Origin: Dolichospermum compactum NIES-806
Lineage (GTDB): Bacteria > Cyanobacteriota > Cyanobacteriia > Cyanobacteriales > Nostocaceae
Reading direction: 5' to 3'
Length of the DNA: 64,000 nt
Assembly: GCF_002368115.1 (NCBI RefSeq)
Contig: NZ_AP018316.1
Coordinates: 5,038,008-5,102,007 of the forward strand
Of the stretch, positions 45,961-55,148 are shown in pieces; the stretch's first letter is position 1, and each line of letters starts with the position of its first letter. Below the pieces are notes generated by a model, which saw only the letters and a list, made by a program, of their open reading frames with translations, ran no database searches and had not been told where the DNA came from. A program made the position numbers and the translations under genes.

Positions 45961-48345
45961 ATGTCCAGTTTAATGCCTCAGTGTCAGCAATTGCAAGCAC
46001 AAATTGAATCTATTCTCCAACTTCTACAGCAAGAAGCAGCTTTGCGTTCTCAAGATATTACATCTGTGCAAATTTCTTTGGATAAAGCAGTTTCTCCTAA
46101 GTTTGAAATTGTATTTGCTGGTGCTTTTAGCGCAGGTAAATCAATGTTGATTAATGCCCTATTAGAGAGGGAATTATTATATAGTGCAGAAGGACACGCG
46201 ACTGGTACAGAATGTAAAATTGAATATGCACCTGTAGATTCAGAAAGAGTTGTTTTAACCTTTTTGAGTGAAGCAGAAATTCAAGAACAAGCGGTATTTT
46301 TGTGTCAACAATTGGGATTTAATACCGTAGAAAATATCCATAAACAAGATGTAGTTGATTTATTGCATCAAGGTTGTACAGCAATTATTCAACAAGAAGG
46401 AGGAGAAAATAAATCAGAACGTGCAAAACAAGCAAAAGCATTAATTTTATTGTTAGAAGGATATGTTGCAAACAAAGAAAGAATTAACAGCTTTAATAAT
46501 GCAACCTATTCCATGGAACAGTTTAATTTTAAGAACCTCAAAGAAGCTGCGGGATATGCACGCAGAGGTAGTAATAGCGCGGTTTTGAAACGAATTGAAT
46601 ATTATTGTTATCATCCGCTTTTGGAAGATGGTAACGTCATTATAGACACACCAGGAATTGATGCACCAGTCGAAAAAGATGCACAATTAGCTTATGCAAA
46701 AATTCAACACCCAGATACGTCAGCAGTAGTTTGTGTTCTCAAACCTGCTTCAGCAGGAGATATGACAAAGGAAGAAACCCAACTGTTGGAAACAATGCGG
46801 GAAAATGCGGGGATAAGAGACAGAGTTTTTTATATCTTTAACCGCATTGATGAAACTTGGTACAATAACCAACTTAGACAACGGTTAGAAGATTTAATTA
46901 ACAGTCAATTTCGAGATACTACTAGAGTTTATAAAACTAGTGGTTTGTTAGGATTTTATGGAAGTCAAGTTAAACAAACAACGCGATTAGATAGATTTGG
47001 ATTAGATTCGATTTTTGCAGAAAGTGTTAAAGGTTTAGATAGTAAAGAAGAAACACCACAATTTGTAAATGAATTTAATCGCTACTGCGTTGCTTCAGGT
47101 AAACTTTCTCCCAGTCAATTTAGAATTTCTCTCCATAATTATGAAACTTCTAATCACAACTATGTGAGAATTTTAAGCGAACAGGGAACACCGTTAATTA
47201 ATCAACTTATTCAAGATAGTGGAATTGAAGAATTTCGGACATCAATTACCCGCTATCTCACAGAAGAAAAACGTCCCCAATTATTCAAAAATCTCGCAGA
47301 TGATTTAGAAGATATTTGTATCAAACTCAAGAACCACTATCAAAGTGTGCAAATTGATTTAGATAGTCAACCGCGAGAAATCGAAAGTATGAAAGAATAT
47401 GAGTTGCAAAAATTAAATCAGCAACTCCAGCAAGTTGGCAGAGATTTTCATCAGCATATTCATGATGAAGTTAACAGATTAATTAATAATAATTGCGAAG
47501 AATTTGAAACAGATTTTCGACAATTACAATCACGGATGATTCGTCGTCTTGATGAATTACTAGATACCTTTTCCGTTGCGGAAGCTTATCGTCGTGCAAC
47601 TTTAAGTCATCCTCGCAATGCAACCGCACCTTTATTAGCTATTTTGGTGGAGGCTTTTTATTACTTATCAAATCAGTTGGAAGACATTTTAATAGAGTCT
47701 TGTCAACAAGTGATTGCTAATCTATTTCAACAGTTAATGACAAAGATTAGAAAAGCAGAATATTACCGTCAATTATATCGTTTGTTGGGTAATGATGGGG
47801 GAATTGAATTACAGGTAAAAGAGATAGAAAAATTGATTACTCAAGCTTTGGTAACTGTTGCTAGTGTTGAATGTGATAGATTTGTCCGCGAAAGTCCCAG
47901 ATTTTATAATGAAGGAACTTTTTCTATCTATCAATTTCGACAAGTATTAGAACAAACTTCGCAAGGTTATGATGCAGAAAGTATTGTTGACGCTGAACCT
48001 GCAATTAGACAATTATTAAAGTTAGATTTTGAACCGAAAGTTTCCCATACTATTCGTCAATCTTTCCGTCAAACCATCAACCAAACTATCAAAATTCAGT
48101 TATTACCAATGGGAGAAAAACAAGCAGATGAGATATTACAACAACATCCTTATGCGCGGGCTTATTTAGAGAAAACATTGCAACAAGAAGCAGAGGAAAA
48201 GATTGCTAATAATCAACGTTTGTTGAGTCAGGTCGAGGGAAAAATTGAGGAATATAATACAGCAGTTGCGGGAATTAATGGCTGTTTACAAGCGATGCAG
48301 TTATATGAACATTTACTGCCGATAATTGGCGAAGAAGAGGTATAA
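45961..48345 (+). CDS. bacterial dynamin-like GTPase
   Basis: Dynamin-family protein of 794 residues. The GTPase domain has G1 GAFSAGKS (54-61), a likely G2 Thr in GHATGTECK, G3 DTPG (229 on) and G4 NRID (294 on). Long helical regions follow (EYELQKLNQQLQQVGRDF and on), as in the neck and trunk of dynamins. A short hydrophobic patch ATAPLLAILVEAFYYL (about 559) could be the membrane paddle. Such proteins remodel membranes; one from Nostoc punctiforme is the structural model of the family. Its last codons reach the KGK gene region, so the two may be cotranscribed. Confidence 0.9.
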   Translation: MSSLMPQCQQLQAQIESILQLLQQEAALRSQDITSVQISLDKAVSPKFEIVFAGAFSAGKSMLINALLERELLYSAEGHATGTECKIEYAPVDSERVVLTFLSEAEIQEQAVFLCQQLGFNTVENIHKQDVVDLLHQGCTAIIQQEGGENKSERAKQAKALILLLEGYVANKERINSFNNATYSMEQFNFKNLKEAAGYARRGSNSAVLKRIEYYCYHPLLEDGNVIIDTPGIDAPVEKDAQLAYAKIQHPDTSAVVCVLKPASAGDMTKEETQLLETMRENAGIRDRVFYIFNRIDETWYNNQLRQRLEDLINSQFRDTTRVYKTSGLLGFYGSQVKQTTRLDRFGLDSIFAESVKGLDSKEETPQFVNEFNRYCVASGKLSPSQFRISLHNYETSNHNYVRILSEQGTPLINQLIQDSGIEEFRTSITRYLTEEKRPQLFKNLADDLEDICIKLKNHYQSVQIDLDSQPREIESMKEYELQKLNQQLQQVGRDFHQHIHDEVNRLINNNCEEFETDFRQLQSRMIRRLDELLDTFSVAEAYRRATLSHPRNATAPLLAILVEAFYYLSNQLEDILIESCQQVIANLFQQLMTKIRKAEYYRQLYRLLGNDGGIELQVKEIEKLITQALVTVASVECDRFVRESPRFYNEGTFSIYQFRQVLEQTSQGYDAESIVDAEPAIRQLLKLDFEPKVSHTIRQSFRQTINQTIKIQLLPMGEKQADEILQQHPYARAYLEKTLQQEAEEKIANNQRLLSQVEGKIEEYNTAVAGINGCLQAMQLYEHLLPIIGEEEV

Positions 48346-48422
48346 TGTTTTTGGTGAATGCAGGTTTTTTCTGTGTTCACCTAATTTTGAGGTTTCGCGC
48401 AAAGAAGCAAAGGAAGAAAGAA

Positions 48423-48752
48423 ATGGAAGATAATTTTAAAATTATAGATTCTGAACAAGGTGATGTTGTGATTGATTTTGGAAATAAAACTTTCAAATTA
48501 AGTCTGTTAGTTTCACTAATGACAGAAATCATTTTGAATAAAAAGCTGGAAGAATTGAACAATAAACTCCGTGATCATGGTAGTGGTAAACTTCCATCTT
48601 ATGACGAATCTTATTGGTCAAGTGCAGGTGTAGATTGTCAGATTTTAAAACCTAGTAAAAATTGGCAAAAAGGAAAAATAAGAATGAAAATTTCTTTAGA
48701 ATTTTGTCCAGAATCACCCCTCGATCGACTTACGACGCAGATAAATAAATGA
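48423..48752 (+). CDS. KGK-domain family protein
   Basis: Protein of 109 residues from the ATG at 48423 (MEDNFKIIDSEQGDVV), which has AAGGAAG about 7 nt upstream. The frame is open back to 48345, touching the dynamin stop. The C-terminal AGVDCQILKPSKNWQKGKIRMKISLEFCP matches the KGK family, a cyanobacterium-restricted domain of unknown function named for the Lys-Gly-Lys in it. It lies 77 bp after the dynamin-like gene on the same strand. Confidence 0.8.
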   Translation: MEDNFKIIDSEQGDVVIDFGNKTFKLSLLVSLMTEIILNKKLEELNNKLRDHGSGKLPSYDESYWSSAGVDCQILKPSKNWQKGKIRMKISLEFCPESPLDRLTTQINK

Positions 48753-48990
48753 AGCTACATCATAAATTAATTAGTCCACGCAGATAGAATTTGTTTGTGT
48801 GGATGCGATTTTACTTAATTGTCTAAATCAGGATATCCAGGATTTAAGGATTTATGGGATTATTAATTGTCAAAATTATAATTTTCTAAAAAGTTAATTT
48901 ATGTTATAATCGGTAGTTAACTAAAAACATATTAGTACAATTAGATAATATCCTGAAAAATAAAAACTTTATTCTCAAATGATCAAGTCC

Positions 48991-49142
48991 AGAAATCCCA
49001 AAATATAAATATTAAATCACATCCTGTACCTTAAATCCTGGATATCCTGATTCAGACAAATAATTAAATCAAGAAATTCAAAAATATAAATATCAAATCA
49101 CATCCTCTACATCCTCAAATCCTGGATATCCTGATTCTGACA
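48991..49142. repeat. two direct repeats of about 70 bp
   Basis: AGAAAT...AATATAAATAT-AAATCACATCCT and AAATCCTGGATATCCTGATT occur at 48991-49057 and again at 49072-49142. A reversed piece (AAATCAGGATATCCAGGATTT) is at 48827-48847. The 400-bp gap 48753-49155 is otherwise AT-rich with no open frame. Confidence 0.75.
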
Positions 49143-49155
49143 GAAATTTTAATCT

Positions 49156-49401
49156 ATGAACAAAACCCCACGCATTCCCATACCCCCAGAAGTCAGAACC
49201 TACGTTTTCCAAAGAGATAAATATCAATGTCAAAGCTGCGGTAAAATCTCCCAAGAAACTCAACTCAGTATTGATCATATTATCCCCTTATCTCGTGGGG
49301 GAAAAAACGATATTAGTAACTTACAAACTCTCTGCTTAACTTGTAATCAGCAAAAAACTAATAACATTGATAACCGTTTTCGCCGACATTTTGATACTTA
49401 G
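49156..49401 (+). CDS. small HNH endonuclease
   Basis: Stand-alone HNH nuclease of 81 residues. Zinc pairs are CQSCG (Cys24/27) and CLTCN; the catalytic His is in LSIDHIIPLSRGG, and the conserved NDISNLQTLC follows. Starts MNKTPRIPIPPEVRTYVFQRD, a usual beginning for this family. Such short HNH proteins may nick DNA or belong to mobile elements. No companion methylase is adjacent. Confidence 0.9.
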   Translation: MNKTPRIPIPPEVRTYVFQRDKYQCQSCGKISQETQLSIDHIIPLSRGGKNDISNLQTLCLTCNQQKTNNIDNRFRRHFDT

Positions 49402-49424
49402 TAAAAAAAAGCTTTTAATCCAAT

Positions 49425-49462
49425 CCCCCTCCTCGCTTGCGGGGTGGGGTTAGGGGTGGGGT
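49425..49462. repeat. partial copy of the G/C-rich MITE core
   Basis: CCCCCTCCTCGCTTGCGGGG followed by TGGGGTTAGGGGTGGGGT resembles the 48-nt core at 16602-16649 and 27960-28007, with changes. It sits between the HNH gene and the end of the first amidase gene. Confidence 0.6.
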
Positions 49463-49463
49463 C

Positions 49464-51233
49464 TTATTCTTTCACTGTTTTAAACCACTCAGTTATCCCG
49501 TCAGCTAAAGTATTAGCCATTTTCTTCTGTGCTTGGGGATTAACTATTTCCTCAAATTCATCAGGATTACTCATAAAACCCAACTCTAATAATACCGCCG
49601 GTGCAGTATGGGGACGAGTCAGGGCTAAATTATTCCAAAACACACCATAGGCAGGTTTACCAAGTTTTTTAACTACGTAATTTTGTAAAAATACCGCAAG
49701 GCTGTGTGATTGAGGATGATACCAAAAAGTACCAAAGCCTTTGGTTTTTTCCGCATCACCATTATCCGGTAAAGAGTTATGATGAATAGAAAGAGCGATC
49801 GCAGGTTCTTCTTTATTAATTATTTCCTGACGTTCGACTAATGAAACATCTCGATCATCTTCTCTAGTCATCACCACTTTAGCACCGCGTTTCACCAATT
49901 CATCCCGCAGTAATTTAGAAACTACCAAGTTTACATCTTTTTCTGGATACCCAGTTGGACCAGTTGCACCAGATTCTTTACCACCGTGTCCCGGATCAAG
50001 TAAAATTTTAATACCAGATAAAGGTAGGCTTTTTCTGCTGTCAATATTTGGTGCATGGCGCAAAGTCAATACCAAAGTTGTATTGTCGTATTTCAGCTTA
50101 TAGCCCCATTGTTGGAGCTTTTTGAGGTTAAATGTGTATTTGACTTGTTGTGGAGTCACCTGTTGCCAATCTAGGCGAGAAATTAAGGAGTCATCATCTA
50201 GGCGAATAGTATCTGTTTGAGCGATGGTATTGTAGAGAGTCAGCGCCAAGGAATTATTTCCCTGTTCGACACTCACCGGTACAGCCATTTGCAAGGGAAA
50301 ACGGATTTCTGTTTCTCTAGCTAGTTGACGATATCCGACACTGCGAATTACTGTTTGTGGGGGAACTGCACCAGGGAGAATTTTGGTTTCTTTACCATTA
50401 ATCCAAGCCCCATAGTCTAAGCGTAACCAATCGCCTTCTGTACCTGTAGCTGTTGCCCTTGTTCCTTGAGGCAAAGGTGTCAGTCGAGAATGATCTGTAC
50501 TTGGACCCGTGCGGGCTACACCTGAAGCAGCTATTACCTCGACAACTGGTAACTGTACAGGTGCAAGAATTTGAATTTTGCCTTTACCGGTTTCAGTTGT
50601 TGTCTGACCATTCAATGTCAAACTAAATTGAGGTTGTCCTAAATCCCCAGTATTGGTAATTGTTGTACAACCTTGGTATTTGGTAATATTATAAATGGCA
50701 GCCTGATTACGCCCGGTTAAAATGCTAGAATTAGCTGGTAATTCGGCTGTTAAAGGTTGAGGTAAAAGATTAACAGTTTGATTAGCTAGTTTGACGGAGA
50801 CATTAGCTTGAGGAGGTGCGATCGCGTCAAAACAAATCAGTTCTCCTGGTAATCTAGTAATATCAGCCGCAGGTGTCAGAGAATCTTTAGCAAAGCCTAA
50901 ACCTTGTGGAAATTCTGGTTGAGTAGAAATCCTGTTGACTTTAATTTCGCGTTCTTGATTTTGGTAACGTATCTTAAACACATTCTCCCCCAACTGTAAG
51001 GGAAAACTAGGAGCAAAATGTCCAGCCTTACTACGTTTAACAGGTTTACCATTAATCAAGACTTGTCCAGTTGCGGGTGCTGTACCGATAAAAAATATTT
51101 TTTCCGTACTGGTTTGATGGTTTGCTGGGGGATAAACCACTAAAAGTGATGATTGTGCCACAGCAATGGACGGAGTACAAATAAAGCTAAATACTGCTAA
51201 TCCTAAAAGTTTTTTCACGGTAAAAATAACCAA
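49464..51233 (-). CDS. N-acetylmuramoyl-L-alanine amidase (Amidase_3)
   Basis: Cell-wall amidase of 589 residues, cutting the bond between MurNAc and the stem peptide. Signal peptide (GLAVFSFICTPSIAVA). Then an Ig-like module (INGKPVKRSKAGHFAPSF), an SH3-like part (RLTPLPQGTRATATG) and an AMIN-like region (about 290-390). The catalytic Amidase_3 domain starts KILLDPGHGG with zinc ligands His416, Glu431 (PEKDVNL) and His484 (SIHHNS), and the catalytic Glu in VLLELGFMSN. In Nostocales such enzymes drill septal nanopores, but AmiC1/2 have a different N-terminal layout. Tandem paralog of the next gene. Confidence 0.92.
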   Translation of the reverse strand: MVIFTVKKLLGLAVFSFICTPSIAVAQSSLLVVYPPANHQTSTEKIFFIGTAPATGQVLINGKPVKRSKAGHFAPSFPLQLGENVFKIRYQNQEREIKVNRISTQPEFPQGLGFAKDSLTPAADITRLPGELICFDAIAPPQANVSVKLANQTVNLLPQPLTAELPANSSILTGRNQAAIYNITKYQGCTTITNTGDLGQPQFSLTLNGQTTTETGKGKIQILAPVQLPVVEVIAASGVARTGPSTDHSRLTPLPQGTRATATGTEGDWLRLDYGAWINGKETKILPGAVPPQTVIRSVGYRQLARETEIRFPLQMAVPVSVEQGNNSLALTLYNTIAQTDTIRLDDDSLISRLDWQQVTPQQVKYTFNLKKLQQWGYKLKYDNTTLVLTLRHAPNIDSRKSLPLSGIKILLDPGHGGKESGATGPTGYPEKDVNLVVSKLLRDELVKRGAKVVMTREDDRDVSLVERQEIINKEEPAIALSIHHNSLPDNGDAEKTKGFGTFWYHPQSHSLAVFLQNYVVKKLGKPAYGVFWNNLALTRPHTAPAVLLELGFMSNPDEFEEIVNPQAQKKMANTLADGITEWFKTVKE

Positions 51234-51346
51234 AAAAGATAAAAAGACTAATAACGTAAATTGTCAGAATCAGGTGGTTATCGAGCGAAGTCGAGATAAT
51301 GTCCAGGATTAAAGGATTAACAGGATGAAAACAGAAATTTACTCAC

Positions 51347-51374
51347 CAATTACCCATTACCAATTACCCATTAC
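51347..51374. repeat. tandem 14-mer CAATTACCCATTAC, two copies
   Basis: Two exact copies between the amidase genes; a short tandem repeat of the kind common in Nostocales. Confidence 0.75.
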
Positions 51375-51412
51375 CAGGCTCAACCAGATAACTAACAACT
51401 TGAGTTAATATA

Positions 51413-53170
51413 CTATTGCACCATTTTAAACCATTCAGTCACTCCATCAGCCAATATCTTGGCGATTTTTTGCTGTTGTTGAGGGTTGACTATCTCCTCC
51501 AACTCATTAGCATTTTTCATAAACCGAAATTCTAATAATACCGCAGGTGCCGCACTAGGACGAGTCAGGGCTAAGTTATTCCAAAATACACCAAAAGACG
51601 GTTGAGGAAGTTTATTAACTAGGTAATTATGTAAAAATACTGTGGGGTTATGTGCCTGGGGATGATACCAAAAACTGACTAAACCCCTAGTATTGGCAGT
51701 ATTACTATTATCAGGTAAAAAGTTGTAATGAATGGAAAGAGAAATGGTCGGTTCTTCTTGATTAATTATCTCCTGACGTTGCACCAAAGAAACATCCTGA
51801 TCATCATCCCTTGTCATTACCACTGTTGCACCACGCTTGGCCAACTCATCCCGCAGTAACTTAGAAACTAGCAAATTTACATCTTTTGCTAAATATCCCG
51901 TCGGTCTACTTGAACCAGATTCTTTACCACCATGCCCTGGATCAAGTACAATTTTGATGCCAGATAAAGGTAAAAGTTTGCTATTTTTAAGTTTTGGTGG
52001 ATGACGTAAAGTTAAAACCAACGTGGTATTGTCATACCTCAGCTTATAGCCCCACTGTTGGATATTTTTGAGGTTAAAAGTATATTTGACCTGTTTAGGG
52101 CTTACCTGTTGCCAATTTAGGCGAGAAATCAGGGGGTCATCATCTAGGCGAATAGTATCTGTTTGGGCAATGGTATTGTAAAGGGTGAGCATAAAGGAAT
52201 TTTTTCCCTGTTCCACACTCACCGGCACAGCAGTTTCTAAGGGGAAACGAATCTCCGTAGCTTCAGCTAATTGCCGATAGCCCACACTCCGAATTATCGT
52301 CTGTGGTGCAACCGCACCTGATATAATTTTAGTTTCCTTGCTATTAATCCAAGCTCCATAGTCTAAGCGCAACCATTCACCGTCCTTACCCGTAACAGTT
52401 GCCATAGTTCCCTTTGGCAATGGTGTCAGTCTTGAATAGTCGTTACTAGATCCAGTGCGAGTAACGCCCGATTCTGATGCAATTTCCGCAACTGGTAACT
52501 GTGTCGGGGACAGAAGTTCGATTTTGCCCAAGCCAGTTTGAGTTATTCTTTGATCATTAATTTGTAAATTAAATTGAGGTTTTCCTAAATCAGCAGCATT
52601 TGCGACTGTTGTACAACCTTGGTATTTGGTAAGACTAGAAAGATTAGGCTGATTTAACCCTGTCAAAACACTTGAATTTGGAGGTAATTGTGCCTGGGAA
52701 GGTTGGGGTAAAAGGGCAATATTTTGATTTACTAGATTCACCCAGACAGTAGCTTGAGGTGGTGCAACTGCACTAAAACAAATTAATTCTCCTGGTAATC
52801 TGGCAATATCAGCAGCAGGAGTCAAGGAACCCTTAGCAAAGCCTAAACCTTGGGGTAACTCAGGTTGAGTAGATACCCTCCTGATCTTAATCTCTCGTTC
52901 TTGATTTTGGTAACGAACTTTAAATATATTTTCTCCTAACTGCAAGGGAAAACTAGGGGAAAAATGCCCAGCTTTGCTAAGGTTAATCAGCTTACCATTA
53001 ATTAAAACCTGACCTTTGGGGGGGGCTGTACCGATAAAAAATATTTTTTCTGTGCTGGTTTGGTAGTTTGTAGGGGGAAAAACTACTAAAAGTGGTTCTT
53101 GTGCTAATGCAACTGAGGAGGTGAATAAGAAATTAAATAATACTAACCCTAAAAGTTTTTTCATGGACAA
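51413..53170 (-). CDS. amidase paralog with a lost predicted zinc ligand
   Basis: Protein of 585 residues, alignable end to end with the amidase at 49464-51233, with the same signal peptide, Ig-like, SH3-like and AMIN-like parts. In the Amidase_3 domain, LDPGHGG and SIHYN and the late Glu (VLLEFRFM) are kept, but the second zinc ligand is Ala428 (LAKDVNL) where the paralog has Glu431 (PEKDVNL). Nearby changes include HHNS to HYNF and GFMSN to RFMKN. It is likely inactive or weak, and may bind peptidoglycan or regulate its neighbour. It is upstream of the active copy on the same strand. Confidence 0.88.
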   Translation of the reverse strand: MSMKKLLGLVLFNFLFTSSVALAQEPLLVVFPPTNYQTSTEKIFFIGTAPPKGQVLINGKLINLSKAGHFSPSFPLQLGENIFKVRYQNQEREIKIRRVSTQPELPQGLGFAKGSLTPAADIARLPGELICFSAVAPPQATVWVNLVNQNIALLPQPSQAQLPPNSSVLTGLNQPNLSSLTKYQGCTTVANAADLGKPQFNLQINDQRITQTGLGKIELLSPTQLPVAEIASESGVTRTGSSNDYSRLTPLPKGTMATVTGKDGEWLRLDYGAWINSKETKIISGAVAPQTIIRSVGYRQLAEATEIRFPLETAVPVSVEQGKNSFMLTLYNTIAQTDTIRLDDDPLISRLNWQQVSPKQVKYTFNLKNIQQWGYKLRYDNTTLVLTLRHPPKLKNSKLLPLSGIKIVLDPGHGGKESGSSRPTGYLAKDVNLLVSKLLRDELAKRGATVVMTRDDDQDVSLVQRQEIINQEEPTISLSIHYNFLPDNSNTANTRGLVSFWYHPQAHNPTVFLHNYLVNKLPQPSFGVFWNNLALTRPSAAPAVLLEFRFMKNANELEEIVNPQQQQKIAKILADGVTEWFKMVQ

Positions 53171-53372
53171 ACACAGAAGATTTCAGAATAGGGACTGTGG
53201 CACAATAGCCAAGATGGAATCAAATATGAATGCAAAAGTGGCAATACATTGGCCTCAAACAAGAGAATTCAATCGGGTAAAATTCATCCTGCATACAAGC
53301 CTCCAACATTGTCTACACAAATTCTCCTTCGGGAACAAAATCTATTAAGAGTTGCTAGAAATTGAAAATACT

Positions 53373-55010
53373 ATGACTAAGTTTATCTTTGTAACTGGGG
53401 GCGTTGTTTCCAGTATTGGTAAGGGAATTGTAGCAGCAAGTCTGGGACGTTTGCTTAAATCGCGGGATTATTCGGTTTCGATTCTTAAACTCGATCCCTA
53501 TATTAACGTTGATCCAGGCACAATGAGTCCCTTTCAACATGGGGAAGTTTTTGTCACCCAAGACGGTGCAGAAACAGATTTGGATTTGGGACATTACGAG
53601 CGCTTTACTGATACTTCAATGTCTCGGTTAAACAGTGTTACTACTGGCTTAATTTATCAGTCAGTTATTAACAAGGAACGCCGAGGCGACTACAATGGAG
53701 GTACTGTTCAGGTAATTCCTCACATTACCAATGAGATTAAAGACAGAATCCTCAGAGTTGCTAAAGAAACTAATCCTTCCGCTGTGATTACGGAAATTGG
53801 TGGGACTGTAGGTGATATTGAATCGCTACCCTTTTTAGAAGCAATTCGCCAACTGCGAAAGGAAGTAGGAAAGCGTAATGTGTTATATATGCACGTTACT
53901 TTGTTGCCTTGGATTGCGGCGGCGGGAGAGATGAAAACCAAGCCTACTCAACATTCTGTGAAAGAATTGCGATCCATTGGCATTCAACCAGATATTTTAG
54001 TATGTCGGAGCGATCGCCCTATTCCTGTCGGCTTGAAACAAAAGTTATCAGAGTTTTGTGATGTCCCTGTAGAATGTGTTATTACCAGTCCAGATGCCCG
54101 CAGTATCTATGAAGTCCCAGTCATTTTAGAACGGGAAGGATTAGCCGAACAAGTTCTCAACTTACTGCAAATGGAACAACGTCAACCCAATATGACCCAA
54201 TGGGAAACGATGGTAGACAGGATGTATAATCCTAAACACACCGTCGAAATTGCCATTGTTGGTAAATATGTGCGGTTAGGTGATGCCTACCTTTCTGTGG
54301 TTGAGTCTTTACGTCATGCGGCTATTGCGACTCATGGTGATTTGCGTCTGCGGTGGGTAAACTCGGAAGTTTTGGAAAATGAACCACCGGAAAACTATCT
54401 ATCAGGTGTTGATGGTATCATCGTTCCTGGTGGTTTTGGTAGTCGGGGGATAGACGGTAAAATTGCGGCGATTAAATACGCCCGCGATCGCCAAATTCCC
54501 TTTTTAGGTTTATGCTTAGGAATGCAGTGTTCCGTGATTGAATGGGCGAGAAATGTCGAAGGCTTATCTAGTGCCAATAGTGCTGAATTTGACCCATATA
54601 CGGACAATCCAGTTATTAACCTCTTACCAGAACAGCAGGATGTGGTAGATTTAGGCGGAACAATGCGCTTAGGGTTATATCCTTGTCGCGTACTTCCCAA
54701 CACCCTAGCTTTCCAACTTTATCAAGAAGAAGTCATTTATGAACGTCACCGTCACCGTTACGAGTTCAATAATGTCTACCGCAGTCAGTTATTAGATTCT
54801 GGTTATTTGGTCAGTGGCACATCTCCAGATGGTAGATTAGTGGAAATTGTCGAATATCCCAAACATCCCTTCTTTATCGCTTGTCAATTTCACCCCGAAT
54901 TTCAATCTCGCCCTAACGCACCTCATCCCTTATTCAAAGGATTGATGACCGCTGCCATTTCTCAATCCCATTCTGCAACTGCTACACCTAAGCCTGTAAA
55001 AGTTTCTTAA
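53373..55010 (+). CDS. pyrG: CTP synthase
   Basis: Enzyme of 545 residues making CTP from UTP with glutamine and ATP. The synthase domain starts KFIFVTGGVVSSIGKGI and contains LDPYINVDPGTMSPFQHGEV and IEVGGTVGDIE-like TEIGGTVGDIES. The C-terminal glutamine amidotransferase has its nucleophile Cys in LGLCLGMQC and the later CQFHPEFQSRP. The frame is open to 53352, but the ATG at 53373 gives the normal family start. Confidence 0.98.
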   Translation: MTKFIFVTGGVVSSIGKGIVAASLGRLLKSRDYSVSILKLDPYINVDPGTMSPFQHGEVFVTQDGAETDLDLGHYERFTDTSMSRLNSVTTGLIYQSVINKERRGDYNGGTVQVIPHITNEIKDRILRVAKETNPSAVITEIGGTVGDIESLPFLEAIRQLRKEVGKRNVLYMHVTLLPWIAAAGEMKTKPTQHSVKELRSIGIQPDILVCRSDRPIPVGLKQKLSEFCDVPVECVITSPDARSIYEVPVILEREGLAEQVLNLLQMEQRQPNMTQWETMVDRMYNPKHTVEIAIVGKYVRLGDAYLSVVESLRHAAIATHGDLRLRWVNSEVLENEPPENYLSGVDGIIVPGGFGSRGIDGKIAAIKYARDRQIPFLGLCLGMQCSVIEWARNVEGLSSANSAEFDPYTDNPVINLLPEQQDVVDLGGTMRLGLYPCRVLPNTLAFQLYQEEVIYERHRHRYEFNNVYRSQLLDSGYLVSGTSPDGRLVEIVEYPKHPFFIACQFHPEFQSRPNAPHPLFKGLMTAAISQSHSATATPKPVKVS

Positions 55011-55112
55011 TAGGACAGGTGACAGGTGCTACGCCACGGGGACAGGGAACAGAAAAATTCAGTTGTATAATTAACTCTGTCCCATTATTTAATAGACATC
55101 TCCGATAAATAA

Positions 55113-55142
55113 TGTAGAGACGTTCCATGGAACGTCTCTACA
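55113..55142. repeat. 30-bp perfect palindrome between pyrG and the ROK gene
   Basis: TGTAGAGACGTTCCA followed directly by its reverse complement TGGAACGTCTCTACA. It lies between two convergent genes and could form a hairpin that ends both transcripts. Confidence 0.8.
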
Positions 55143-55148
55143 AAGGTT

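Noticed and set aside
48753..49142. Repeats considered as a CRISPR array
   Set aside because: Only two long direct copies with one short spacer and no cas genes nearby.
53121..53348. 75-codon frame (MNKKLNNTNPKS) before pyrG
   Set aside because: Starts inside the amidase gene on the other strand and shows no domain or ribosome site.
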